This document shows positions 1-5,523 of a stretch of 6,635 bases of DNA, one piece after another. Origin of the DNA: Alistipes sp. (GTDB lineage: Bacteria > Bacteroidota > Bacteroidia > Bacteroidales > Rikenellaceae); contig JAFOCZ010000147.1 of NCBI GenBank assembly GCA_017380955.1, positions 1-6,635 on the forward strand, written 5' to 3'. How positions within the stretch are numbered: position 1 is the first letter of the stretch; each line of letters begins with the position of its first letter. A program made the position numbers and the translations under genes. The notes beneath the pieces are model-generated. The model had not been told where the DNA came from and did not search any database. It saw nothing but the letters and a program-made list of their open reading frames with translations.

Positions 1-54
1 GAACACATAGCGAGGAGATTCTTCGACTCCACTACGTTCCGCTCAGAATGACAT
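1..54 (+). repeat. Right half of the ~108-bp palindromic extragenic element, cut by the window edge
   Basis: This stretch matches the right half of the complete copy at 153-260 (its last 54 bases, 207-260) and ends with the same AGAATGACAT terminus. The left arm would lie before base 1, so this is either a full copy truncated by the window or a half copy. It makes two copies of the element in direct orientation about 100 nt apart. Confidence 0.85.
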
Positions 55-70
55 TTTTTAGTGTCAGGGG

Positions 71-150
71 AGTTATGAGTAGTTATGGGTTGTTATGGGG
101 AGTTCCCCATCAATCCCTATCAATCCCCATAAATCCCCACTGATACTATA
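71..150 (+). repeat. 10-nt-period array, copy A
   Basis: A run of 10-nt units in strict register: three AGTTATGGGT-like units, then four CAATCCCTAT-like units. The two halves are roughly reverse complements and meet at a dyad (ATGGGGA at 95-101, TCCCCAT at 104-110). The period is close to one turn of B-DNA. It lies directly left of the palindromic element at 153-260, joined by a TGATACTATA linker that is also present in the copy at 5391-5500. Its function is unknown. Confidence 0.8.
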
Positions 151-152
151 CT

Positions 153-260
153 ATGTCATCCCGAGCGTAGCCGAGGGATCTCCTCGTAGGGCGCACCACT
201 GACAACGAACACATAGCGAGGAGATTCTTCGACTCCACTACGTTCCGCTCAGAATGACAT
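153..260 (+). repeat. ~108-bp imperfect palindromic extragenic element, complete copy A
   Basis: It begins ATGTCATCCCGAGCG and ends CGCTCAGAATGACAT; these ends are imperfect inverted repeats of each other. An inner pair ATCTCCTCG/CGAGGAGAT surrounds a central loop of about 30 nt. Near-identical copies lie at 3278-3384 (same orientation) and 5273-5380 (opposite), with a half copy at 1-54. The termini resemble GTCATTCTGAGCG-type extragenic repeats recalled from several bacterial genomes, but no formal family name can be assigned from sequence alone. There is no coding capacity. Confidence 0.9.
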
Positions 261-274
261 AGTCGAGTCTCAAA

Positions 275-293
275 GTCATCTCGAAGAGATGAC
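275..293 (+). repeat. Short perfect hairpin of the TCRYCTC class (TCATCTC form)
   Basis: GTCATCTC and GAGATGAC form an 8-bp stem around a GAA loop. The hairpin is joined to the right end of the palindromic element by the linker AGTCGAGTCTCAAA, as in the copy at 3400-3416. No T-run follows on either strand, so it does not look like an intrinsic terminator. Confidence 0.8.
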
Positions 294-330
294 AATATTA
301 CTAATTACTCATTCCTCACTCCTCATTAAC
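294..330 (+). repeat. Degenerate AATTACT tandem tail, copy A
   Basis: A short AT-rich tail with ATTACTAATTACTC followed by CATTCCTCACTCCTCATTA. It matches the right end of the composite at 3417-3458 but is more degenerate. It closes composite copy A on the side facing the ATPase gene. The remaining bases, 331-394, hold no supportable feature. Confidence 0.65.
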
Positions 331-394
331 AAGCATTGTTTCCGTTGCATTGTTCCAAAACATAGGGAAATGGAACGGTGGAACGGCAACAAAC

Positions 395-1420
395 CTACGT
401 GTTGCGCTTAAGGATACGATGCACCGAACTCCTGCTGCCATACCCCAACATATCGGCAATCTCCTGAAGGCTCTTGCCCTCGTCACGCAACGTACGTATC
501 ATCTCCAACTTCTCCGTCTCCTCCGCCTCACGCTCCACGTCGCGCTCCTTAAGCATCTCAAACGGCACACGGTCGCCCGTAGCCTCGAACCTTAGGTCGG
601 GCATAAAGCGCAACACGAAGGAGTCGTGCTTATACTCCTCGGTGAGGTAGTTACCCTTGACGATGCAGAGGTGGCGCAGGTCGGGGTGCAGAGGGTCACG
701 GCGTAACTCCATCATCAGACGCATCTTAGCCTCGAAACCCTGCGAGCCTATGGCGTTATGCTTCGACGGCGTGAGGCTCTCGGTGCGCTTACCCGTATGG
801 TGCAGGAAGATGAACAGAGTGTGGTACTTGACCGCCAACTGCGAGAATAGTTGCAGGAACGAGCGCACACGGTTATTCTCGTTCAGAGGCCCTGTGTAGA
901 GGTCGGCAAAGGCATCTACGATGACCACATCGGGGGCGTAGGTCTGCAATCCCAACTCTATGGTCTCGAGGAGGTTATCCGTGTCGAAGATGAAGTGCAG
1001 GCCCTCGAAGTTCTGCCTCTCGGAGTCCCACACCTGAAGGCGCATAAGGCGCGCTATGGCAGCCTCATCATCCTCGGTGGAGATGTAGAGAGCCCTGTGG
1101 GTGCGCGGCGACAACGGAAAGCCGATATACTCCTCATCGCCCCTTACCACCGCCATCGCAAGACCGCGCAGAAGAGTTGACTTTCCCGAATCCGACGAGC
1201 CTACCAACGCCACAACACCCTGGCGCGGAAGGATGGGTGCGAGCAGAGAATCATCGATGGCATAGTCGCGCGACATCATATCACTGGCGGTAGAGATGCG
1301 CGTGTGGTACTCCTGGAGCATAGTCTGTCGCTCTTGCTCCTCGGCTGTGGGCTGCGTGGTCACCTCCGACAACAACGCCTCGGCGTCAGCCCTGAATGCT
1401 TGAATCAAATTTTCGTTCAT
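395..1420 (-). CDS. RepA-like/RecA-fold AAA ATPase with C-terminal helix-turn-helix
   Basis: A 341-residue predicted cytoplasmic P-loop ATPase. Visible motifs are Walker A GSSDSGKST at 74-82, a strand plus acidic residues (LYISTEDDE, 111-119), Walker B DVVIVDA at 164-170, and a sensor-like strand FIFLHHTGK at 203-211. This arrangement matches the RepA-type hexameric ATPase/AAA_25 branch of the RecA superfamily, often found on mobile elements and in replication modules. A charged, probably helical linker (about 288-310) leads to a helix-turn-helix (GKSLQEIADMLGYGSRSSVHRILKR, about 315-339) that suggests DNA binding. The start ATG at 1420 fits the N-terminus and lies about 50 nt downstream of a good Bacteroidales promoter. 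No primase, relaxase, integrase or replication partner is nearby, so it may be a domesticated or orphan element gene. The substrate is unknown; a helicase role is family inference only. Confidence 0.9.
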   Translation of the reverse strand: MNENLIQAFRADAEALLSEVTTQPTAEEQERQTMLQEYHTRISTASDMMSRDYAIDDSLLAPILPRQGVVALVGSSDSGKSTLLRGLAMAVVRGDEEYIGFPLSPRTHRALYISTEDDEAAIARLMRLQVWDSERQNFEGLHFIFDTDNLLETIELGLQTYAPDVVIVDAFADLYTGPLNENNRVRSFLQLFSQLAVKYHTLFIFLHHTGKRTESLTPSKHNAIGSQGFEAKMRLMMELRRDPLHPDLRHLCIVKGNYLTEEYKHDSFVLRFMPDLRFEATGDRVPFEMLKERDVEREAEETEKLEMIRTLRDEGKSLQEIADMLGYGSRSSVHRILKRNT

Positions 1421-1478
1421 AGATAAAATTTTAAAAGTTAGATACTCCGAAATTGTAAATCGCTTAACAATTCGGGTA

Positions 1479-1509
1479 CAAATATATAACTTTTAAGGGC
1501 GTTTGTCAA
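1479..1509 (-). promoter_or_regulatory. Bacteroidales-type promoter of the ATPase gene
   Basis: On the minus strand, TTG (1509-1507) is followed after 20 nt by TATATTTG (1486-1479), matching the Bacteroides -7 consensus TAnnTTTG with a -33 TTG block. Transcription would start near 1472, giving a leader of about 50 nt before the ATG at 1420. A 10-bp inverted repeat, TTAAAAGTTA at 1431-1440 and TAACTTTTAA at 1487-1496, has one arm in the promoter spacer and one just before the start codon. Confidence 0.7.
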
Positions 1510-1538
1510 GGTTTTTAAGTAAATATTTTTACACGCGA

Positions 1539-1558
1539 TTGAACATCCGTTGAACATC
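1539..1558. promoter_or_regulatory. Candidate operator: two direct TTGAACATC copies 11 bp apart
   Basis: Two identical 9-mers, TTGAACATC at 1539-1547 and 1550-1558, are spaced 11 bp start to start and so lie on the same face of the helix. They sit midway between the two divergent promoters, about 30 nt upstream of the ATPase -33 block and about 35 nt upstream of the guaB -33 block. This placement suits a regulator acting on both. The binding protein is unknown and chance is not excluded. Confidence 0.35.
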
Positions 1559-1591
1559 AGCACATTAACACAAACTTTTTTGGGGGAGGTA

Positions 1592-1622
1592 TTGCGTGGG
1601 TTAAAAATTTTTCTTATTTTTG
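1592..1622 (+). promoter_or_regulatory. Bacteroidales-type promoter of guaB
   Basis: TTG at 1592-1594, a 20-nt spacer and TATTTTTG at 1615-1622 match the Bacteroides -33/-7 pattern, the same geometry as the divergent promoter. Transcription would start near 1629, leaving a leader of about 33 nt, too short for a known riboswitch. A 7-bp inverted repeat (AGGTATT 1587-1593, AATACCT 1641-1647) overlaps the -33 block and the leader. No Shine-Dalgarno sequence is seen, which is normal for this phylum. Confidence 0.75.
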
Positions 1623-1661
1623 TAGGCAACAAAAAAATGTAATACCTAAAATTTACCTGAT

Positions 1662-3134
1662 ATGTCATTTATTGATGAAAGGGTACTGCCAACAGGTCTC
1701 ACATTTGATGATGTGTTGCTCGTACCAGCCTACTCTGAGGTACTACCTCGCGAGGTGTCGACAGTCGCTCGATTCTCTCGAAACATCACCCTGAACATAC
1801 CTATCGTCTCTGCGGCGATGGATACCGTTACGGAGGCTCCTCTCGCCATTGCCTTGGCGCGTGAGGGTGGCATCGGCGTTATCCACAAGAATATGTCTAT
1901 CGCAGCACAGGCAGCCCACGTGCGCCGTGTGAAGCGCGCCGAGAGCGGTATGATTTACGACCCTGTGACAATCCTCAAGGACAACACCGTGGGCGATGCT
2001 CTCAACCTTATGCAGGAGAATAAGATTGGTGGCATCCCTGTTGTGGATGGCGAAGGCTACCTCATAGGCATCGTCACCAACCGCGACCTCCGCTTCCAGA
2101 GCGATATGGAGCGTAAGATTGAGGAGGTTATGACCAAGGATAACATCGTCACAACACACGAGACCGACCTCAAGAGCGCTGCCGAGGTGTTGCTCGCGAA
2201 TAAGATTGAGAAGTTGCCTGTGGTGGATAAAGATGGCAAACTTGTGGGTCTTATCACCTACCGCGACATCACAAAACTCAAGGATAACCCTATGGCGTGC
2301 AAGGATGCTAAGGGTCGTTTGCGTGTAGCAGCAGGCATCGGCATCACCCCTGACGCTATGGACCGCGTGGCAGCACTCGTTGCCGAGGAGGTAGATGCTG
2401 TGGTCCTCGACTCAGCACACGGACATACCAAGGGCGTTGTAGACCTCCTGAAGAAGATTAAGGCTGCGTACCCTACGTTGGACGTAGTATGTGGTAACAT
2501 CGCCACTGCGGAGGCTGCAAAGTACCTCTGCGAGAATGGCGCTGACGGCATCAAGGTGGGTATCGGTCCAGGCTCTATCTGCACCACACGCATCATCGCT
2601 GGCGTTGGCGTTCCTCAGTTGTCGGCAATCTACGCCGCATCGACCGAGGCCAAGAAGGCAGGAGTGCCTATCATCGCGGATGGTGGCTTGCGCTACTCAG
2701 GCGATATCGTCAAGGCGTTGGCAGCAGGTGGTAACTGCGTTATGGTGGGCTCTATGTTCGCTGGCACGGAGGAGTCACCAGGCGATACTATTATATATAA
2801 TGGTCGTAAGTTCAAGGCTTACCGCGGTATGGGCTCTATAGATGCTATGAAGGCAGGCTCTGCGGACCGTTACTTCCAGAAGGGCGAGGTCAACGTTATG
2901 AAACTTGTTCCCGAGGGCATCGTAGGCCGTGTGCCATTCAAGGGTAAGTTAGCGGAGACGGTATATCAGTTGGTAGGCGGCATCCGTGCGGGTATGGGTT
3001 ACTGCGGTGCTAAGGACATCGACACATTGCAGGGTGCTCGTTTCATCCGCATCACCTCGAGTGGCGTAACTGAGAATCACCCTCACGACATCACCATCAC
3101 CTCGGAGACACCAAACTACTCGCGAGGAGAATAA
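1662..3134 (+). CDS. guaB: Inosine-5'-monophosphate dehydrogenase
   Basis: Catalyses NAD-dependent oxidation of IMP to XMP, the first committed step to guanine nucleotides, in the cytoplasm as a tetramer or octamer. The 490-residue length is normal for bacterial IMPDH. Seen in the sequence: the N-terminal FDDVLLVPAYSEVLP segment and start of the (beta/alpha)8 barrel; two CBS domains inserted at about 98-146 and 157-207; the NAD-site DSAHGH at 250-255; the potassium/active-site loop GIGPGSICTT with catalytic Cys307; ADGG at 339-342; VGSMFAGTEE at 362-371; and the mobile flap with Arg403-Tyr404. All key residues are present. CBS domains commonly bind adenine or guanine nucleotides to regulate the enzyme. 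The start ATG at 1662 matches the family N-terminus and lies about 40 nt after a promoter. guaA follows in the same direction. Confidence 0.98.
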   Translation: MSFIDERVLPTGLTFDDVLLVPAYSEVLPREVSTVARFSRNITLNIPIVSAAMDTVTEAPLAIALAREGGIGVIHKNMSIAAQAAHVRRVKRAESGMIYDPVTILKDNTVGDALNLMQENKIGGIPVVDGEGYLIGIVTNRDLRFQSDMERKIEEVMTKDNIVTTHETDLKSAAEVLLANKIEKLPVVDKDGKLVGLITYRDITKLKDNPMACKDAKGRLRVAAGIGITPDAMDRVAALVAEEVDAVVLDSAHGHTKGVVDLLKKIKAAYPTLDVVCGNIATAEAAKYLCENGADGIKVGIGPGSICTTRIIAGVGVPQLSAIYAASTEAKKAGVPIIADGGLRYSGDIVKALAAGGNCVMVGSMFAGTEESPGDTIIYNGRKFKAYRGMGSIDAMKAGSADRYFQKGEVNVMKLVPEGIVGRVPFKGKLAETVYQLVGGIRAGMGYCGAKDIDTLQGARFIRITSSGVTENHPHDITITSETPNYSRGE

Positions 3135-3140
3135 ATGAGG

Positions 3141-3164
3141 AATTAGTAATTAGTAATTAGTAAT
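3141..3164 (+). repeat. AATTAGT 7-nt tandem, left end of composite C
   Basis: Three exact AATTAGT units plus a partial fourth. Because 7 is not a multiple of 3, the TAG and TAA triplets fall in all three plus-strand frames (TAG at 3144, 3151 and 3158), giving back-up stops just after guaB. Confidence 0.9.
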
Positions 3165-3168
3165 GGTG

Positions 3169-3185
3169 TCGCCTCTTCGAGGCGA
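3169..3185 (+). repeat. Short perfect hairpin, TCGCCTC form
   Basis: TCGCCTC and GAGGCGA form a 7-bp stem with a TTC loop. This is the same class as the hairpin at 3400-3416 but with two paired changes in the stem. No T-run follows (TATTGAGATGGGG), so it is not a convincing terminator for guaB. Confidence 0.85.
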
Positions 3186-3190
3186 TATTG

Positions 3191-3267
3191 AGATGGGGAA
3201 TGATAGGGATTGATAGGGATAAATGGGTACTACCCATCTCTACCCATAACTACCCATCTCTACCCAG
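3191..3267 (+). repeat. 10-nt-period array, copy C (inverted relative to its palindrome)
   Basis: Units of the GATAGGGATT type run into units of the TACCCATAAC/TACCCATCTC type, all 10 nt long. They meet at a perfect dyad ATGGGTA-C-TACCCAT (3223-3237). Relative to the adjacent palindromic element, the two halves are in the reverse order from copies A and E. Confidence 0.85.
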
Positions 3268-3277
3268 TAAACTATAA

Positions 3278-3384
3278 ATGTCATCCCGAGCCTGCCGAGG
3301 GATCTCCTCGTTAGGCGCACCGTTGACAACGAACACATAGCGAGGAGATTCTTCGACTACGCTACGCTTCGCTCAGAATGACAT
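3278..3384 (+). repeat. ~108-bp imperfect palindromic extragenic element, copy C
   Basis: Starts ATGTCATCCCGAG and ends CTCAGAATGACAT, with the inner ATCTCCTCG/CGAGGAGAT pair and the AACGAACACATAG loop segment shared with copies A and E. It is one base shorter than those copies and differs mainly in the arms (for example CCTGCC in place of CGTAGCC). It is followed by the linker AGTCGGGTCTCAAA. Confidence 0.9.
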
Positions 3385-3399
3385 AGTCGGGTCTCAAAA

Positions 3400-3416
3400 T
3401 CATCTCGAAGAGATGA
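3400..3416 (+). repeat. Short perfect hairpin, TCATCTC form
   Basis: TCATCTC and GAGATGA pair around a GAA loop. It is essentially identical to the hairpin at 276-292 and lies in the same position after the palindromic element and linker. Confidence 0.85.
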
Positions 3417-3458
3417 CAATATTACTAATTACTAATTACTCACTACTAATTACTAATT
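3417..3458 (+). repeat. AATTACT tandem, right end of composite C and leader of guaA
   Basis: TAATTAC-type 7-nt units interrupted by TCACTAC. It is the inverted counterpart of 3141-3164 and carries TAA triplets in the guaA frame at 3433 and 3454. It supplies the AT-rich, weakly structured sequence directly before the guaA start. Confidence 0.85.
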
Positions 3459-3465
3459 GTTTATT

Positions 3466-4992
3466 ATGGACAAGATTATAATCATAGACTTTGGGTCGCA
3501 GTACACCCAACTCATCGCACGACGCATCCGTGAGATGATGGTATATTGCGAGATTCACCCATTCAACAACCCACCCGCTCTCGATGAGTCGGTGCGCGGT
3601 GTTATCCTCTCAGGCTCACCACGTTCGGTGCGTGAGGAGGGTGCTCCACGCTTCAACCTCGAGGCTATAAAGGGTAAGATGCCTCTGCTCGGCGTATGCT
3701 ACGGCGCGCAGTACCTCGCACACTTCTTCGGTGGCAAGGTAGAGGCATCACCAAGCCGTGAGTATGGCCGTGCACAGATGCGTGTTGTGAAGGCCGACGA
3801 CGAACTTATGCAGCGTCTATCTCCTGCATCACAGGTGTGGATGAGCCACGGTGACACCATCACCACCATCCCCGAGGGTTACAACATCATCGCCTCTACC
3901 GACGATGTAGCCTGCGCAGCATACCGCATCGCTGGCGAGCAGACGTGGGGTATACAGTTCCACCCCGAGGTGTACCACTCCGAGGAGGGCTTCACGATGA
4001 TTGAGAACTTCGTGAAGGGCATCTGCGGCTGCAAGGGCGACTGGACTCCAGCGAGTTTCGTGGAGAGCACCGTTAAGGAGTTACGCGAGAAGTTGGGCGA
4101 CGATAAGGTTGTCCTCGGACTCTCAGGTGGCGTAGACTCATCTGTTGCTGCGATGCTTCTTCATAAGGCTATCGGCGAGAACCTCTACTGTATCTTCGTC
4201 GATTCGGGTCTCTTGCGTAAGGATGAGTTCGCGGAGGTTATCGACTCTTACCGAGGCTTAGGTCTCAATGTCAAGGGCGTAGATGCGTCGGAGAAGTTCC
4301 TTGGTGACTTGGCTGGCGTTACCGACCCCGAGGCCAAGCGTAAGATTATCGGCCGTGACTTCGTGGAGGTCTTCGAGCAGGAGGCTAAGAAGTTGCAGGG
4401 CGTTAAGTGGCTCGGTCAGGGTACTATATACCCCGATGTTGTGGAGTCTGCACAGGTGAACGGCACTGCTGTGGTCATCAAGTCACACCACAACGTAGGT
4501 GGTCTCCCTGAGAAGATGGGCCTCAAGGTCGTAGAGCCATTGCGCCTCCTCTTCAAGGACGAGGTGCGCCGTGTGGGACGTAGTATGGGTATGAGTGACC
4601 GTCTCATCAACCGTCACCCCTTCCCAGGTCCAGGCTTGGCAATCCGCATCCTCGGCGAGATTACCCGCGAGAAGGTAGAGATTTTGCAGAATGTAGATAA
4701 GATATACCTCGACATCTTGCGCGAGACAGGCTGGTACGACAAGATATGGCAGGCAGGTGCTATCTTGCTTCCTGTTCAGTCGGTCGGTGTTATGGGTGAC
4801 GAGCGCACCTATGAGCGCTGCGTGGCGTTGCGTGCTGTGCAGTCTACAGATGGTATGACGGCAGACTGGGTACACATCCCATACGAGATTTTGGCACGCC
4901 TGTCGAATGAGATTATCAACAAGGTGCGTGGTGTCAACCGCGTAGTGTACGACATCTCCTCAAAGCCACCAGCAACAATCGAATGGGAGTAA
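3466..4992 (+). CDS. guaA: GMP synthase (glutamine-hydrolysing)
   Basis: Amidates XMP to GMP using glutamine and ATP, the step directly after GuaB; cytoplasmic, usually a dimer. The 508-residue protein has a class I glutamine amidotransferase domain (about 1-190) with nucleophile Cys78 in GVCYG and the His166/Glu168 pair in FHPE. An ATP pyrophosphatase domain follows, with the P-loop SGGVDSS at 220-226 and QGTIYPDVVES. The GMPS dimerisation domain ends in the typical KPPATIEWE. No catalytic residue is missing. The start is ATG 3466 (MDKIIIIDFGSQYTQ), the usual family N-terminus. An in-frame TTG at 3457 would add MFI, but it falls in the repeat tail right after a TAA and is rejected. There is no obvious own promoter, so it is probably co-transcribed with guaB. 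Confidence 0.98.
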   Translation: MDKIIIIDFGSQYTQLIARRIREMMVYCEIHPFNNPPALDESVRGVILSGSPRSVREEGAPRFNLEAIKGKMPLLGVCYGAQYLAHFFGGKVEASPSREYGRAQMRVVKADDELMQRLSPASQVWMSHGDTITTIPEGYNIIASTDDVACAAYRIAGEQTWGIQFHPEVYHSEEGFTMIENFVKGICGCKGDWTPASFVESTVKELREKLGDDKVVLGLSGGVDSSVAAMLLHKAIGENLYCIFVDSGLLRKDEFAEVIDSYRGLGLNVKGVDASEKFLGDLAGVTDPEAKRKIIGRDFVEVFEQEAKKLQGVKWLGQGTIYPDVVESAQVNGTAVVIKSHHNVGGLPEKMGLKVVEPLRLLFKDEVRRVGRSMGMSDRLINRHPFPGPGLAIRILGEITREKVEILQNVDKIYLDILRETGWYDKIWQAGAILLPVQSVGVMGDERTYERCVALRAVQSTDGMTADWVHIPYEILARLSNEIINKVRGVNRVVYDISSKPPATIEWE

Positions 4993-5042
4993 TTGATTTT
5001 CGATTTGTATAGGGCATCTTTGTCCTATCCCAAAAACTAAGT

Positions 5043-5088
5043 AACCTCGGGCTGTACGTCTTGTACTATCCCGAGGTTTCTTGTTTTG
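5043..5088 (+). terminator. Intrinsic terminator of guaA
   Basis: AACCTCGGG (5043-5051) pairs perfectly with CCCGAGGTT (5070-5078). An inner GTAC/GTAC pair extends the stem, and TCTTGTTTTG follows. It lies 50 nt after the guaA stop and probably ends the guaB-guaA transcript. Confidence 0.85.
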
Positions 5089-5107
5089 CGATAGAACAAA
5101 TCTGCTC

Positions 5108-5265
5108 CTCTAAAATCAAAAATCCTTTCGCGTGATAGCGGCTACATCTACTACCTTCTAACACGAAATCGCACTCAGCCCTGAGACTCTAAAATCAAAA
5201 ATCCTTTCGTGTGATAAGGCAGCATCTGCAACCTTCTAACACGAAATCGCACTTAGTCTGATGCA
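5108..5265 (-). repeat. Two tandem 79-bp repeats, each with a hairpin
   Basis: Two copies (5108-5186, 5187-5265) share CTCTAAAATCAAAAATCC at the left and CCTTCTAACACGAAATCGC towards the right, with a divergent middle. Copy 2 has an 8-bp stem (TTTCGTGT 5205-5212, ACACGAAA 5239-5246) and an inner GCAG-CAT-CTGC hairpin. In copy 1 (5126-5133 with 5161-5168) one stem pair is C-A on the plus strand but a G-U wobble on the minus strand. On the minus strand each hairpin is followed by GGATTTTTGATTTT. Minus-strand RNA structure, possibly back-up termination, is therefore the better reading. No protein is encoded. Confidence 0.8.
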
Positions 5266-5272
5266 CCCCAAA

Positions 5273-5380
5273 ATGTCATTCTGAGCGAAGCGTAGCGGAG
5301 TCGAAGAATCTCCTCGCTATGTGTTCGTTGTCAGTGGTGCGCCCTACGAGGAGATCCCTCGGCTACGCTCGGGATGACAT
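5273..5380 (-). repeat. ~108-bp imperfect palindromic extragenic element, copy E, reversed
   Basis: Nearly identical to the reverse complement of the element at 153-260: on the minus strand it starts ATGTCATCCCGAGCGTAGCC and ends GCTCAGAATGACAT. It lies directly after the 79-bp tandem repeats. Unlike copies A and C, no TCATCTC hairpin or AATTACT tail follows on its outer side, so composite E is missing that end. Confidence 0.9.
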
Positions 5381-5390
5381 TTATAGTATC

Positions 5391-5500
5391 AATGGGGATT
5401 GATAAGGATTGATAGGGATTGATAGGGATTGATAGGGAGAGATAGGAAAATACCCATAACTACCCATAACTACCCATCTCTACCCATAACTACCCATCCC
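5391..5500 (-). repeat. 10-nt-period array, copy E
   Basis: The longest array: 11 units in strict 10-nt register, five of the GATAGGGATT type, one degenerate unit, then five of the TACCCATAAC/TACCCATCTC type. The orientation relative to the adjoining palindrome matches copy A and is opposite to copy C. Unit identity is highest in the central GATT units and the TACCCATAAC units, consistent with recent slippage or unit expansion. Confidence 0.85.
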
Positions 5501-5504
5501 ATAA

Positions 5505-5521
5505 TCGCCTCGCAGAGGCGA
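5505..5521 (-). repeat. Short perfect hairpin, TCGCCTC form, with changed loop
   Basis: TCGCCTC and GAGGCGA pair around a GCA loop. The stem is the same as at 3169-3185 while the loop differs, so the stem is better conserved than the loop. Confidence 0.85.
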
Positions 5522-5523
5522 CC

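Larger units (their letters stand above)
3141..3458 (+). mobile_element. Complete composite repeat element (MITE-like, non-coding) between guaB and guaA
   Basis: A 318-bp modular element built, in order, from AATTAGT tandem, hairpin, 10-nt-period array, ~108-bp palindrome, a 15-nt linker, hairpin and AATTACT tandem. The outer ends are inverted repeats of one another (AATTAGT units plus hairpin on each side), so the whole block is an imperfect palindrome. That architecture fits a MITE or REP-like element, but no transposase and no clear target-site duplication is visible, so mobility is inferred, not shown. It starts 6 nt after the guaB stop and ends 7 nt before the guaA ATG. It lacks a TAnnTTTG promoter motif and any hairpin followed by a T-run, so read-through from guaB to guaA is plausible. 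Confidence 0.65.

Noticed and set aside
344..390. Possible terminator downstream of the ATPase gene (GTTCCA/TGGAAC with outer GTTGC/GCAAC)
   Set aside because: The stems are short, interrupted by large asymmetric loops, and no T-run follows on the minus strand.
350..1180. Plus-strand reading frames at 350-595, 657-899 and 851-1180
   Set aside because: Apart from the first 45 nt of the frame at 350, they lie opposite the ATPase gene, have no recognisable domains and look like antisense shadows.
1438..1668. Minus-strand 76-residue frame across the divergent promoter region
   Set aside because: It covers both promoters and the guaB start, is composed of AT-driven residues, and has no initiation signal of its own.
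3141..3458. CRISPR array
   Set aside because: Units are 7 or 10 nt with no spacers of constant length, and no cas genes are present.
3457..3465. TTG start extending GuaA by three residues (MFI)
   Set aside because: It lies in the repeat tail immediately after an in-frame TAA. The family N-terminus begins at the ATG at 3466.
3135..3465. Riboswitch controlling guaA
   Set aside because: The region is built from modules repeated at unrelated loci, and no purine or other known aptamer core is recognised.
4483..4875. Minus-strand 130-residue frame inside guaA
   Set aside because: It lies wholly within a strongly conserved gene on the other strand, and its composition is typical of an antisense frame.
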